From Schoenoplectus triqueter (taxonomy: Eukaryota > Streptophyta > Magnoliopsida > Poales > Cyperaceae), in NCBI GenBank assembly GCA_964058805.1, contig CAXKVV010002169.1:186001-250000 (forward strand): 64,000 nucleotides of DNA, in the 5' to 3' direction. A program made the position numbers and the translations under genes. Below the pieces are notes generated by a model. The model was not told the origin of the DNA and ran no database searches. It saw only the letters and a list, made by a program, of their open reading frames with translations. Shown here piece after piece: positions 40,101-50,188 of the stretch (position 1 is its first letter; every line of letters begins with the position of its first letter).

Positions 40101-43100
40101 AACTAATTTCACTACCATATGCTTCATGTGTTTGGCTTCTATTGTAAAGTTCTCTCTTGCACATGTAAAGTTGTCATGATTCATATGCTTATAGCAATTC
40201 TGAAGGAATTTGTATACCTTGAATCCCATTGAGATCCAGTCTTTCACGAATTTTAAAGTCATCTGATGACTACCACGCTGTCAGCATTATTTTGACGTAT
40301 GCGCAATGGAGGAAAGGATTCAATTGTGGAGAGTTTTCACAAAGGGGACCTTTGGCGTGCTAGGAACATTAATGAAAAATGTATATATATTTTTTTTTTC
40401 CTTAGACAGGAAGGCTGTTCATTGCGTTCATCAAAAACATATGTTTGAGATTAATTTGCATTCACTGGTCATAAAAAACCAGACCGGACTGGGAGGTTGG
40501 ACCGGAAAAAATAAGACACGGATATATTTCCGGTTTGGTTCAATCAAAGTATAGTTCCTGCAACTAAACAGTTAAATGAGATGAAATAATCTAATTGGAA
40601 TTGCTAAATGAGTATTGTTTTGGAGTGTAAATATGAAAGAGACTGAGGAAAGGATGAAGACTAATTTCTGGATGCTTTTCATTGTTGTTTCAAGTTCTAT
40701 TTTCAATTTTTTGATTAAAAAAAAGTTATATTTTCAATTTCAATTCTTTTTATAACTAATTTGTGACCTGATATGTTTTCTGATGATGTTTCTTAAGATG
40801 GTAGTTGCGAGGCTTCCATTTTGGTTGTGAGGATGAATGTTACTTTGTTTCTATAATTAGCCAATTAGTATGTGGATTAAAACTTACATACCGGCAATCA
40901 TACTATTTTTTGTTGGTATGTTTTTGTACGTCATTTTTAGAAACCTATGATATCGGTATGTGATATCTGGGATTGTGATATCAAAAATACTTTTAGCTTG
41001 TAATACAAAAAAAAAAAAAATCATGTAGCTTGATGATGAAATTGATGGGTTACCGCTTTCCAAAAAAAAAAATGCAGTCATTCCAATGATTATCATCATG
41101 GAACTAATAATAGATTGTATGTGGAGTGCTGCAACACAATGTTTGCTGTTCTTTCTAGTTTTGCAAGTTTTATACTTAAATTATAAATTCTCCACTTTTT
41201 TGACGAACAATTAATCAAGTGTCACAAAAGTATTTCTTATTGTAAGTAGTAAATTCCATGTCTCAATCAAAAAAAGTCAAGACCTCGGGAATGCAACTTC
41301 GATAACTCCTAATTCGAAAAAGCAGCTGCAAGCATGAGCTAAACGAGTAGCTCGGGATAATTCCGAGCATAACTACTTGGGATGAACCCAAGCACGACGT
41401 TGAAGATAGTAGCTTGAAGCGGTGAAGTGACAGAGAGTGTGACCGACATTTAATATTCTATATCTAGGAGTAGATAGTTTATGGTATAAACTTGTATGAC
41501 GTATAGGTAGCAATGTAACTAATGTATCAGATAGTATAAATAGAGGAATAAAGTAGAAATAAACAAGAGAGAATACACTTGTAATTTTAGTTAAAATAAA
41601 AAAAAAAATTTAATATTTTTTTTGTTTTTTTCTCATTAAATTTAATTCGCCAATTTGTTCTTATTGAGAGTGAGTGGGCATTTATGTCAAATCTCAAAAT
41701 AATATTTTGAATTCAAAAAATTTAGAATAAATTTCGAGAACAAGTTTATAGAACATAAAACAACAATCTCATCTAATCATTTATTTGCGATGATCTTAAT
41801 TTACTAGACTGTCACGGCATAGCAATTTAATTGGGAGAAAATATTCTGTCATCGTCCTCATCTTCGTCGTCATGGCTATGTTAAAAGGAAAATGTTTTTC
41901 TTATCTAGTAATATAGGTATTTCATGAAGAATTTATGTATGTCGAAAACTCTTACCATTTTTTATACTAAACTCTCACTCTCCAAAAATTATAATAATTT
42001 AATTGATATATCAGAGCCATATCATCGATAGTTTTTATCATGGATTGAAAAATCGTCTGATTGCGAGATGAATCAGCCACATCGCCTGAGAATCAGCTGG
42101 AGGCGATCGATTTTGACCCGAGTTACTCGTCCAAGCGAGTTTTTGCACAAAATCTCCAATTAGACCGCAATTTCTTTCAAATTAGTAGTCGAAATTGACA
42201 CAATTGAGGACTACATAACCGATTCTCTTAGAAGAACAAGAGATCGAGACGACATCTTCTAATTTGAGAGATTGAAACGATTTGGGGCGCTTTTTGTGAG
42301 AATTCGTCGACAAGACGACTTGGAGAAGAAAGAACTGTGATCAAGTAGATACAATGTATTAATTATTTAAGATGGACTAGGTGTATGGACCTTTTACCCT
42401 TTAAACATCAATATACCATTTGGTTTGTCACACTCCAGGATCACCGGGCAATCCTGTGATATTCTATCACTTTATAGTTCCACGAAGCAAATTTTAACGA
42501 GAATAGCGGGTGGACCCCATCCCATACTCTCCAAGCTTTCGCGCGTGAGTGGCTGAAAAATGTGATCATAGGCTCATAACAACGGCCTTGCGTCACATTA
42601 CATGAGTAATTTATCCTCAATCAGAAGCGGCAGTATAACCTTGCTGTATTAGGATCTATGCTTTTTCTTTCTTCAAATAATAAATTAATTAAAACACAGG
42701 AAACTGAATAAGATTGCAACCACAAATTAAGATTATCAAAAGGATTTGGCATGGAGATCATGTTTGAATTGCTGTTTTTACTAAGATAAAGCCAATTAGT
42801 GAAAGTACGTATTATCCAACATTTTTTAACATATGACGATGCTATTATATATTTTTTCGATTTTTCATATATTTTTTAATGAAATATAAGCATTTTTTGT
42901 AAAAAAAAAAACCGAATTTTCTGTTTGATTCGTCCGATTCTGAGTCCACACTCAGCTTACCATTTTCATTTCCGATTCTGATTTTCAGAACCATGGTTTT
43001 CATGCTTCTCATTCAAAACTACATCAACGTGCATATATAGATTATGCTTCTTGATCTGTACGTCACCACAGATCACGACTCAGGTGTTAATATTCTTATT

Positions 43101-44835
43101 CAATTTCAGTTTAATTTCAGTTTGGTTGTTGAGAGATGATAGATGAGAAGCTCCTCTCGACTTTTAAGTTTTCAAAGATGAAGATTCGCAATCAAGTTAT
43201 TTAGTTTATTTATGGAGAAGGGAGACAAAATTAGAAGGATCTTCACTTAATTGGTTGTCACGCTCAATCACATTAAGCAAAGTTTGAGCCCAGGGGCAAG
43301 AAGCTCCAATAAGGAGAAACTTAAGATTTCTTGAGACTGGCGAAGTCAAGACAAGATTTGTATGGTCGAATGATTTTATTTCATTTGGGGCATGGCGACT
43401 ATCAACTGGTGGTTTTTAAGTCAATGGCTCATTCTCAAAATGGAAATTGATTCATTCTAGTTCATGGTGAAATTTAGAGTCGAGGAAAAAAATAATAATT
43501 TACTGTGTATGTTGGATTTAATAAATAGTACGTCAATTATGAAAAATTCGAATTCAAATCAAACCCGCTATAAGACAGAGAGATGCACTGGATGAATGCA
43601 TTTAGTATGTGTATTTGAAAGGTGCACTGAATGATTGTGTTGAGCAGGTACATTGGTTTATAAAAATATACACTAGTCTGCTCTATCTCACAAATGCTTA
43701 TGAAAAGAATAAATATGTCACTATTATCAAAGAGAGAGAAAGAGAGATAGAATATTCTGTTAAGACTTAAATAATTTAGGTCGTGGAAAATATAAGATTT
43801 TCGATTTCAGCTTGTAATTTCTTACAGAATAGTGATACTATTGTGTTCGTCAGAACAACTTCCATATGAAGATTAACATAACAACCTATAAGTTTTATCC
43901 ATTAAATATTACAGTGTACGTCTCTAATCTCACTATTTGTTGCAGCAGTCTTAATTTATTAGACTTGTGGTATAACTTAATTTACTAGACTTATGAAGAT
44001 TCTTCGTATTTAATATGTACATTTTTTAAGAACTTTATATACGTTAATTAATATCAATAAATTTATAGATGAATTTTACTTTTTTACAAATATATAATGT
44101 TTGTGTCTTCAATAAATCATAGAAATTATGTAAAAAAAATCAAACAATACAATTTCTCGTAAATTTTATCTGTCGTTTCTACTTTTAACTCCATTGCCGA
44201 AAACCTATAACAACACATTACGCAAGTGTGCAAAACAGATTATTTATTATTATTGATTGCATTCAGGTGGACCATTCTAGACATTAATCGTTCAAATGAA
44301 ATTCAGCAATCCAATCAGTGTAGAATTAAGCATTGCAATAAGAAGTCAACGTTCTAGAAGCGATTCAATTTGGGCCATTATCAGTGTAATTTATTAAACA
44401 TTCAATAAGAAAGTCTGAACTTATAAATTAATCATTTTTTTTTCTTTTGACAAATAGAATAACGAGACCTTTTGAGAGAGGAATATTGTGAAGTGTAGAA
44501 GGCTTCAGGAGCGCACATGGAGTATTATAAAGGGACATCGTCCACTTAATTAAGTTCTGATCAAATTTAAATATTTAAACAAAAAATATTTTTAATATCA
44601 GTGTATGTAGTGAAAAATATATATGTAAATAGAGATGAAATGAATAGTGATGGATATGTATCCTAAATTCAATTTTTGCGGTAAAACATTAAACAGTGGA
44701 TTTCTTATAATGGGTGTGACGTACGTACATAATTTACCCAAAGTTTTATGTCATATAAGTTTTACCTTCCATTGTTCTTGGCATCAAGCACGTCAAATTC
44801 GGTTCCAAATAACTTGTTTAGCAGATAGCTTTTGC
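20898..44835 (-). CDS. GB1/RHD3-type dynamin-like GTPase, 13 exons, both ends not found
   Basis: Exons on the minus strand: 44766-44835, 39156-39249, 37951-38021, 37755-37818, 37380-37466, 37246-37299, 34253-34300, 32556-32612, 28301-28447, 28117-28185, 27922-28007, 26517-26595, 20898-21069. Each has AG/GT borders, all phases match, and 1098 bases join into 366 codons with no stop. The product reads [14 protein letters not shown] (P-loop), TKGIW (switch I), [10 protein letters not shown] (G3), [10 protein letters not shown]...[13 protein letters not shown] and VIVVRDH (the RD motif of atlastin/RHD3/GBP GTPases), then a helical middle region. This is the order in plant ROOT HAIR DEFECTIVE 3 (Sey1/atlastin group), which fuses endoplasmic reticulum membranes. 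The sequence is well diverged from typical RHD3, and GKSY also recalls guanylate-binding proteins. The N-terminal exon with the first P-loop Gly and the C-terminal membrane hairpin were not found; the last exon ends at a GT donor. It may be a living gene with huge introns or a truncated copy. Confidence 0.8.
22190..22480. repeat. Short diverged duplication (GTGATATTTTCTRCAAGC)
   Basis: The phrase recurs at about 22266 and 22341 with related flanks rich in ATAAACAC. Diverged tandem copies of about 75 bases. Confidence 0.45.
23080..23800. repeat. About 96-107-bp degenerate tandem array
   Basis: ATAAACACxT, TTAATTAATTA and CATGxAGTATGTAT recur in the same order about every 96-107 bases (near 23380, 23476, 23580 and 23686), about seven diverged units. 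Non-coding. Confidence 0.55.
24832..26130. mobile_element. Non-autonomous CACTA element
   Basis: Begins CACTACCACAAAAAAAA and ends TTTTTTTTTTGCATAGTG, whose inverse is CACTATGCAAAAAAAAAA. Both subterminal regions carry repeated GCTAACGGTT/AACCGTTAGC-type phrases in both orientations. Adjacent triplets are TCA on the left and ACA on the right, an imperfect 3-bp duplication. No transposase. It sits in the intron between GTPase exons 26517 and 21069. Confidence 0.7.
27364..27445. mobile_element. Short CACTA-like end
   Basis: Starts CACTACTTAAAAATAG and carries three TAACGGTTA/AACCGTTA phrases. No second end identified. Confidence 0.35.
29351..29685. mobile_element. MITE with long terminal inverted repeats
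   Basis: Left end TAATGCGTTGTATGG...; right end, inverted, GTAATGCGTCAAAATC. The inverted match continues through AAATCTxAAACTTTAA and CTTCATATCAAACTC to nearly the centre, so it is almost a foldback. Non-coding. Confidence 0.6.
29690..30010. mobile_element. Foldback MITE adjoining the previous one
   Basis: The left part AAAGTTCAAATGGTCGATCC and AACCGTTGAATATGATCTTC matches the inverse of the right part (AAAGTTCAAACAGTTAATCC, AACCGTTAGACATCATATTC). Shares the GGTCGATCxAA phrase with MITEs near 36000 and 36370. Confidence 0.5.
30068..30478. mobile_element. MITE, GAGTAAAGATACC family, 411 bp
   Basis: Ends GAGTAAAGATACC and GGTATCTTTACTC are exact inverses, followed inward by CCGTGAG/CTCACGG phrases. 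Flanked by ATATAT on the left and CTCTCTATATAT on the right. Confidence 0.7.
30831..31099. mobile_element. MITE, CTAAAATGCAA ends
   Basis: Left CTAAAATGCAACGCCATTGCAC and the inverse of the right end CTAAAATGCAATGCATTGCAC agree with few changes. Flanked by CA/TA repeats. Confidence 0.6.
31158..31228. repeat. (AT)n(AC)n(AT)n microsatellite
   Basis: Pure dinucleotide runs. The ORFs over it on both strands are artefacts. Confidence 0.9.
31232..31604. mobile_element. MITE, GGGGAGGGATCC ends, 373 bp
   Basis: Left GGGGAGGGATCCCATAAC and inverted right GGGGAGGGATCCATTGAT continue to match through ATGGGTTATTT, AATCTTGA and AATGGCA. Directly follows the (TA)n microsatellite at 31228. Confidence 0.75.
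31612..32022. mobile_element. Diverged MITE related to the 30068 copy
   Basis: Shares internal phrases (CAAATCAT, TTTATATxxCTTAATAAxTTCTTTATAT) with 30068-30478 and has loosely inverted ends (GAGTTTAACCTCA at the left; AATTTAAATTCA at the right). Confidence 0.35.
32645..33830. mobile_element. Array of AGTGTC/GACACT palindromes, probably a non-autonomous TE
   Basis: More than ten short inverted repeats of the type AGTGTCAGTTTTT...AAAAATTGACACTAA, 30-80 bases apart. It begins near CACTAGTCCAGGACG at 32645; the last pair is at about 33790. The dense palindromic subterminal repeats and CACTA start suggest a CACTA derivative. The right terminus is not found. It lies in the intron between GTPase exons 34253 and 32612. 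Confidence 0.45.
34693..34841. mobile_element. Foldback MITE, GAGTAAATCTACGG family, 149 bp
   Basis: Ends are exact inverses over 26 bases (GAGTAAATCTACGGTGAGCT at the left). Three TGATATATTTTTGGAGATCA-like copies lie between. Flanked by (TA)n on the left and (CT)n(AT)n on the right. Confidence 0.85.
34864..35222. mobile_element. MITE with ACTATTAxxAAAATATTTG ends
   Basis: Left CACTATTATAAAAATATTTG and the inverse of the right end GACTATTACGAAAATATTTG match, continuing through GCATTTCGG/GTATTTTGG. Set between TA microsatellites. Confidence 0.65.
35249..35653. mobile_element. MITE with ATAAAATTAxxxTxCTxCTAG ends
   Basis: Left ATAAAATTAGAGTGCTTCTA and inverted right GTAAAATTAATATACTCCTA, then shared AACTCAAAAATATAT further in. 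Flanked by GA and TA repeats. Confidence 0.55.
35676..35871. mobile_element. MITE, second GAGTAAATCTA copy, 196 bp
   Basis: Ends GAGTAAATCTATGGTGA and inverted GAGTAAATCTACGGTGA. Same family as 34693-34841 but with a different, longer centre that resembles 30068-30478. Bordered by (GA)n and (CT)n. Confidence 0.75.
35871..35943. repeat. (CT)n(AT)n(AG)n microsatellite
   Basis: Pure dinucleotide runs, self-complementary overall, between two MITEs. Confidence 0.9.
35944..36262. mobile_element. MITE with GGTGCTACGT ends
   Basis: Left AAGGTGCTACGTATGCTTAG and inverted right ATGGTGCTACGTGTGGCCCG, then shared GTGxxxTGxGGATCATTT. Contains GGTCGATCTGA like the neighbouring family. Confidence 0.6.
36282..36642. 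mobile_element. MITE with AGAGTTGGxCTAT ends
   Basis: Left AGAGTTGGACTATGGTGTTA and inverted right AGAGTTGGGCTATACTGCTA. Flanked by CA repeats on the left and (CT)n(AT)n on the right. Confidence 0.65.
36673..37065. mobile_element. MITE between TA microsatellites
   Basis: The left part CATTAATCGTAAAGTACAAA matches the inverse of the right part (ACGGTGTGTCATGAAGTACAAA) with changes; AGATCAAATTTTATATTTTT and its inverse lie inside. Confidence 0.5.
37105..37204. mobile_element. Small MITE, 100 bp
   Basis: Left AGTTATGTTATGATAAGTAG...GAAGTATAAA and inverted right AGTTATACTATCAATTAATT...GAAGTATATAAA. Abuts a (TA)n tract on the left. Confidence 0.5.
38456..38765. repeat. Degenerate ATGCATxATAAATxTAAT repeats
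   Basis: Phrases of about 25 bases built on TGCATCATAAATTTAATATG repeat loosely. Lies in the GTPase intron between exons 39156 and 38021; no exon seen here. Confidence 0.45.
39260..41260. other. Large GTPase intron, no recognised feature
   Basis: AT-rich. A minus-strand ORF at 40056-40262 has possible splice sites but would break the clean join between exons 44766-44835 and 39156-39249. Confidence 0.4.
41270..41620 (+). mobile_element. Possible LTR fragment with promoter
   Basis: Contains a good TATA box (AGTATAAATAGAGG near 41533) followed by AAATAAACAAGAGAGAA, the usual look of a plant LTR R region. Ends and target duplication are not defined; no internal domain next to it. Confidence 0.3.
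41800..44765. other. GTPase intron, unassigned
   Basis: Mixed composition with a G+C-richer patch at 42030-42320 and 42420-42620, but no ORF, splice chain or inverted repeat that I can support. Confidence 0.35.
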
Positions 44836-44910
44836 CTACAATAGATGTAAAAGAAAAGTTAAATTCGGTTGGCAATCGGCAAGCGGAAAATGAACGAAAA
44901 TTACACATCA

Positions 44911-45130
44911 AACACTATGCGAAAAAAGTTTCAACGACGATTTTAAAAAATATTTACTGAACCATTAATAAAAGGGGTTATATCAAATTTTACACAATCG
45001 TTAGCAACTGTGTATCATTTGACGCAGAATACACAAATAACTAATAACAATTCTTACATAAGAACCGTTACTCAATATGAACCTTTAATAATGATTCTTA
45101 CGAAAAAACTGTTATTTAATCTTTGTGTCT
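44911..45130. mobile_element. CACTA-like end with AACCGTTA phrases
   Basis: Begins CACTATGCGAAAAAAGTTTC, matching inversely the end at 20404. Followed by AACGACGATTTT, AACAATTCTTAC and AAGAACCGTTAC type repeats. The right end is not clear. Confidence 0.45.
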
Positions 45131-45742
45131 CCCAGCAACATTTTTATTTATTTTTTACTTTTTATAAAGATGACTACAAAATTATTATTTTTAGACTATT
45201 AAATTTTATAGTCATCTTAATAAAAAGTTAAAAAAATTTAAAAATATCAAATTTGATCTGCAAGTATATTTTAATATATCTACCATATTGAACAATTTTG
45301 ATTGACTGTTTGGATTTCGAAAATGTTTAGTATAACTTGGTGCCAAGAAAAATTTGATGTCATTGGATCTCTCTTCTTTATTAATGTATATAATAAAAGT
45401 TTTTTGTCGGACAACTATGCCAATGATACTAAATTTTTTTTCCGTATTAATATATATACCTCAGTTGTTATAAACGCAAAAAAAAAGGAAGTCCACAAGT
45501 GGTTTGACCGAATCAACAAATTGCATAGTCAATAACTTCTTAACTTCTTTGATTAGCCCATTTCATTTCGAGTTTCGACTATCTTTGCCAAACTACCGAC
45601 TGTCAAACTTTTGATGAACGCATTAAAAGTGAACAAGGAAAAGAAGAATACTTGTTATGCTTGTATTTAATTACTTTTTCAGATATATTTTAGAAAAAAT
45701 CGCATATGAGATTTAAAATTCATTATATTAAAAAGTTATACG

Positions 45743-46119
45743 CAGTGGCGGATCTAGGATTTTGATTAGGGGGGGCAATTATCGGATTGTAATGGCTTAT
45801 CGGGTTCAAATTCATTAACTAATCGGGTACTAAATAAAAAAATTAATATTTTAATATATATACTTAACTAATAATTTTTTTATTAAATAATAATATTTTA
45901 TATATTAAAATAATAATAAAATAAAGCTCAAAGTAATAGATAATCAAGTTGATAAAGAAAGTTTTCGACTAAGGAACTTTATATTTTGATATCTTTGCAT
46001 AATTATTTCATTATGCACGGTATTAGGGGCAAAAAAAAATTTCAAGGGGGGGCACGTGCCGAAAATATTATCGAAAAACACTATTCCCCCCCCCCCGGAA
46101 TAACCTGGGTCCGCCCCTG
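45743..46119. mobile_element. hAT-type MITE with exact 8-bp target duplication
   Basis: Ends CAGTGGCGGATCTAGG and, inverted from the right, CAGGGGCGGACCCAGG. The 8 bases GTTATACG occur immediately before (45735-45742) and after (46120-46127). Terminal CA, imperfect inverted repeats and 8-bp duplications are diagnostic of the hAT superfamily. 377 bp, non-coding, with a G run near the left and a C run near the right end. Confidence 0.9.
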
Positions 46120-46808
46120 GTTATACGTGGATCCGATTCGTTTTTTAATCACACGATATACGATAATCAGATTCATTCACGCCTATACATAACATGAAAA
46201 ATTCAAAACTACTTGTCAGAATATACACTACGTACACGGGAGTGTTTGTAAAAGTTATTGGACAAAGTTCTATAAACTGGGTCAACAAGGTGATCAATAG
46301 TAAACAACATGCGACCTCGTGAAGAAACTGGGACAATTCTTTTTTTGGTAGCACCATTAAATTTGTGAATTATTTTGGTAAACAACATTCTTTTTTTGGT
46401 AGCTCCTATTAGTGAATTATTTTGGTAGCACCATTCAATTTGAAAGAAAATAAAATGTTTTTGAAAAATTATATAAAAAATAGGCAATCAACTGAAAATA
46501 GACCCAACCCAACATAAAACATCTTAGTTCAAGATAAATATAAAGAATTTTTTTTTCTGATGGATTAGTAGATACCACATGTAATTGCAATTATATAGTA
46601 ACACGTCTTTTCAAAAGAAATAAAGAATACCATTAAATACATCTCGAAATTAAGAGATGATTCCAATATTAATTATGTAAATCTAATTTGTTTTTTAACT
46701 GTTTGATGAGAGAAAAAAGAAGGGAGCAAACAAAAAAAAATCCTAAGATATAAATTAGTGTGATATGGCATGGTTGAGAATTACAACATAAAAGAGTTTA
46801 GCCAACAC

Positions 46809-48500
46809 CCATGTACTAATAGTTTTTGATAAATACCATTATTGAAAGTGTAAAGTGCCATCACTGAAATATTAAAGAACTGTTTTCCAACAGTTTTTTT
46901 TTTTGAGAAAATTGTTTTTCCAACAGTTTATTAAAAGAACATTGTTAAAATTGAGGTCAGACTGTTAAAAATTGGGATTAACCTTTAACAATGGTTTCCA
47001 ATTGAAACCATTGTTGAAGCCGACATGTAACAACGGGTTCACTAAAAAATCGTTATTAAAGAGTCTTGAACAATGCTTTTATTTAGAAACTATCGTTTAA
47101 AAACTTTAACAACGATTTTAAATATTCTTGATAAAACAGTTAATTACAACCGAAAGGACCTTAGACCATACCCATTTAATAACAGTTATAAATCAAATTT
47201 GTTGTTAAAATGGCTCGGTGACATCATTATAATATTGAGAACTTCTTTCATAACGGTTTATAATAAAAAAAATATTGTTAAAATCGACTCTAATAACATC
47301 AAAATGCAATAGAACCATTTAGTAATGGTTCCTTGAAGAAATCATTGTTAAACACAGTCTTTAACAATAGTTCTCTACCTAGAACCGTTGTTAAATGTTG
47401 TGTCTAGCAATGGTTCCTTCAAAGAACCTTTGCTAAATGATTTTACTATTTTAAAATCTCACATATTACCAATCTTTTTTTATCTGTTTTTATATATAAA
47501 AAGAGAGATGAGAGAGACGGAAGAGAGAAAGAAGAGAGAAGAGAGCCAGTTGAAATAAAAATCGAAATTCGACCATCTCAACTTCAAATGACTATAACTT
47601 TTGAGATATATAAGATTAATAGTGTATATTTTTACCATCATTTTTGGGGCCAAAAATACCTCATCTTGAAGCTCAAAAATCAATTTGAAGTTGTTATTTC
47701 CGTTCTATTCTGTTTTTTCTGTTTTTATTTTTTTTTCTAGAAATTATATAGATTTTCATATTATTGTATGAACAAGATGTATGTATATTTCGAATAAATA
47801 TTTTTTTTATTTGATGAATAATTATATTTTTTTTAATATTAATTATTGAATGAATGATATATAATAATATTTGTTCTTATCTAATCAATATGACTCCATA
47901 TTTATTGTTTATTGTTAATCAATTTGACTCAATATCAATCTAAATCGCACCTTTTAAAGAAATTTATATTTAAAAATAAAAATTAAAAAAATATCTTTAG
48001 CAACAGTTTTAACTAAAAACCGTTGCTAAAGGTATTTTTTTCAAAAAAAATTATTTTTAAGATACCCTTTAACAATAATTTTATTTAAAAACTGTTATTA
48101 AAGGACCATTTACTTTAACAACGATTTTTGAATCAAAAATCATTGTTAAATGTCTTCCTGACATCCCCTTTATAATGTTTTTTTAACAACGGTTTTCAAT
48201 ATTTTTCCTAACACCCACATTTACTAATGGTTCCATAATCATTGTTAAACTTGATCAACAACTGTTGTGAAAGATTTTTTTCTCTCCTAGTGGTTGTTAA
48301 ATATTGTTTCAACAATTCACTTCAAAATAGTTCTTTAAAGAGAAGTTTTAACAATGTTTTTTTTTAATTATTGCTAAAGAGTCCTCATCCAGCCCCTACG
48401 TTTTGCAATTCAAAAACAGTTGTTTATAACTTTTTCTAATATGTTCTAATTTAATAATAAGTGAAGAATTGTTATTAAAGGGGTTTCAAAATGATTATTG
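46809..48500. mobile_element. Long array of AACAAYGGTT palindromes (CACTA-type non-autonomous)
   Basis: Over 20 quasi-palindromes of 30-45 bases, such as AACAATGGTTTC...GAAACCATTGTT, fill 46860-47440 and 47990-48490. The centre, 47460-47760, is different: a GAGA-rich tract and AT-rich sequence. The motif is the one found at 19975, 24832 and 44911. No coding sequence. Termini not resolved. Confidence 0.5.
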
Positions 48501-48915
48501 AATCTTATCTTTATGGTTATGATGTTACTGTACATATGATCTAATAATGTACAAATCAATAAATGAAAATGTTAATGTACAACAACTCCATACAAATAGC
48601 TTTACTATTATTGCGTTTAAAGTTTTCATATATCATGAGATGAGAACTAAATCCCAAATATATTGTATTGCTTTCGAATTTGTCTGTCACATAAAGAATG
48701 TGGTCTTTTACTCTCCGTACTGAGGGGCGGAGCCAGAAAAACGAATTCAAAAGTTATGGTAAGTGTGTCTAGCGCGCGCTCTGGCATATGCTGAGGGTCA
48801 TGTTTTCATCTTCATCGCTATCATCTAATTTAAATCGATGATGTAGATCATTTGATGCTTTATTTTCCCTCAAAATTGCTGCCAAAAGTTAATTTTCCTA
48901 AATTTATTTTCCGCT

Positions 48916-49419
48916 AAAAGAATATAAAAAATTATAAAAATTATATTAAGACAAAATATTACACTATTAATCTATTAATTTAATAAAATATAAGCATTCA
49001 AAACAGAATAGCTAACCTGATACATTCTTAAATGGAGGATGAAAGCAAATGAAAACAAAATTCTACATATTTAAATAAAGATAACTCAAAATATATATCA
49101 ATAATTTTTTTTCAAACATTAGATTATATAAAAGCACAAATTATAATTGAAACACTCTTGTTGCTAGAAAAGAATATAAAAAATTATAAAAATTATATTA
49201 AGACAAAATATTACACTATTAATCTATTAATTTAATAAAATATAAGCATTCAAAACAGAATAGCTAACCTGATACATTCTTAAATGGAGGATGAAAGCAA
49301 ATGAAAACAAAATTCTACATATTTAAATAAAGATAACTCAAAATATATATCAATAATTTTTTTTCAAACATTAGATTATATAAAAGCACAAATTATAATT
49401 GAAACACTCTTGTTGCTAG
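48916..49419. repeat. 252-bp tandem duplication, two identical copies
   Basis: 48916-49167 repeats at 49168-49419 with no difference that I noticed; both end in GTTGCTAGAAAA. Non-coding, AT-rich. Identity implies a recent event. Confidence 0.95.
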
Positions 49420-49440
49420 AAAACATGAAGTGGATGGTTA

Positions 49441-49697
49441 GAGCATCCGCATTGATGTCGATTGTTAAAATTAAAATTTCATACCCATCAAATTAATAAT
49501 TTATAAGAGTGACATCTCTCAATAAAATGATATTGTTTAAATGATACTGTCGTAATTAATTTTTTATTTCTCCACTGACGTGGCTTGTCAAATGGACTAT
49601 CAAATTTAAATAATTATCTAGTTTTGTCTAGTCTCTGTATCTCTAAAATTTAAATGACAATTGTCAAATAATATTTGACAATAGAATGTGTATGCTC
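49441..49697. mobile_element. PIF/Harbinger-like MITE with TTA target duplication
   Basis: Ends GAGCATCCGCATTGATGTC and, inverted, GAGCATACACATTCTATTGTC. TTA occurs directly before (49438-49440) and after (49698-49700). A 3-bp TTA duplication with G-starting ends fits the PIF/Harbinger class. 257 bp, non-coding. Confidence 0.8.
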
Positions 49698-49700
49698 TTA

Positions 49701-50188
49701 TGATGCTTGATATATAATAGTACGAAGTCCCAAGTTATGATTTCTAGGTTTCCAGAAAAATTACCATAAACTATTGCTAATATCAATTATTAATTATATT
49801 TAGTTGAGAAATATTTGTCCATTCAGTTAATAAGTGAAAGTATTTTTATTTTCAAAAAAAAAAGTTATGACATATAAAAAGACGGTAAAATTAAGGGAAG
49901 CAGTTAGGGAGTTGCTTTATTGGGAACAAGAAAAAAAGTCAAAAGCCCACAAAACTAGGTCCGTTCATTTGAACCATTAGTGCAGTGGTCCCACTAGTCA
50001 GAATCATCTTTCTATCTACTTTCCCCTTCGTGAAATAAAGGATTAATGAAAAGTTAAGCAAATATTTAGCGATTCCAGTGACCATCAGATTTTTAATAGC
50101 AAGCTGGAAGTTTTACATTAACAGGGCAGAAAAACTGTGATTTAATAGTAGCATATTCAAAGCTTTACACAATCTCTACTATACCATC
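49701..50188. other. Unassigned DNA left of the CACTA element
   Basis: AT-rich with no recognised gene or repeat. The last three bases, ATC, would be one half of the CACTA target duplication. Confidence 0.4.

Noticed and set aside
40056..40262. 68-codon minus-strand ORF between two GTPase exons
   Set aside because: The flanking exons join cleanly without it, and no domain is visible.
45535..45620. Minus-strand open stretch (LIKEVKKLL...) that could be an N-terminal GTPase exon
   Set aside because: It lacks the conserved strand leading into the P-loop and suitable borders.
48722..48740. AGGGGCGGAGCCAGAAA, like a hAT end
   Set aside because: No inverted partner or 8-bp duplication found.
49017..49062. 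Possible upstream GTPase exon ending in phase before GKS (also at 49269-49314)
   Set aside because: It would give FKNVSGKS, lacking the first P-loop Gly, and lies in a recent non-coding duplication.
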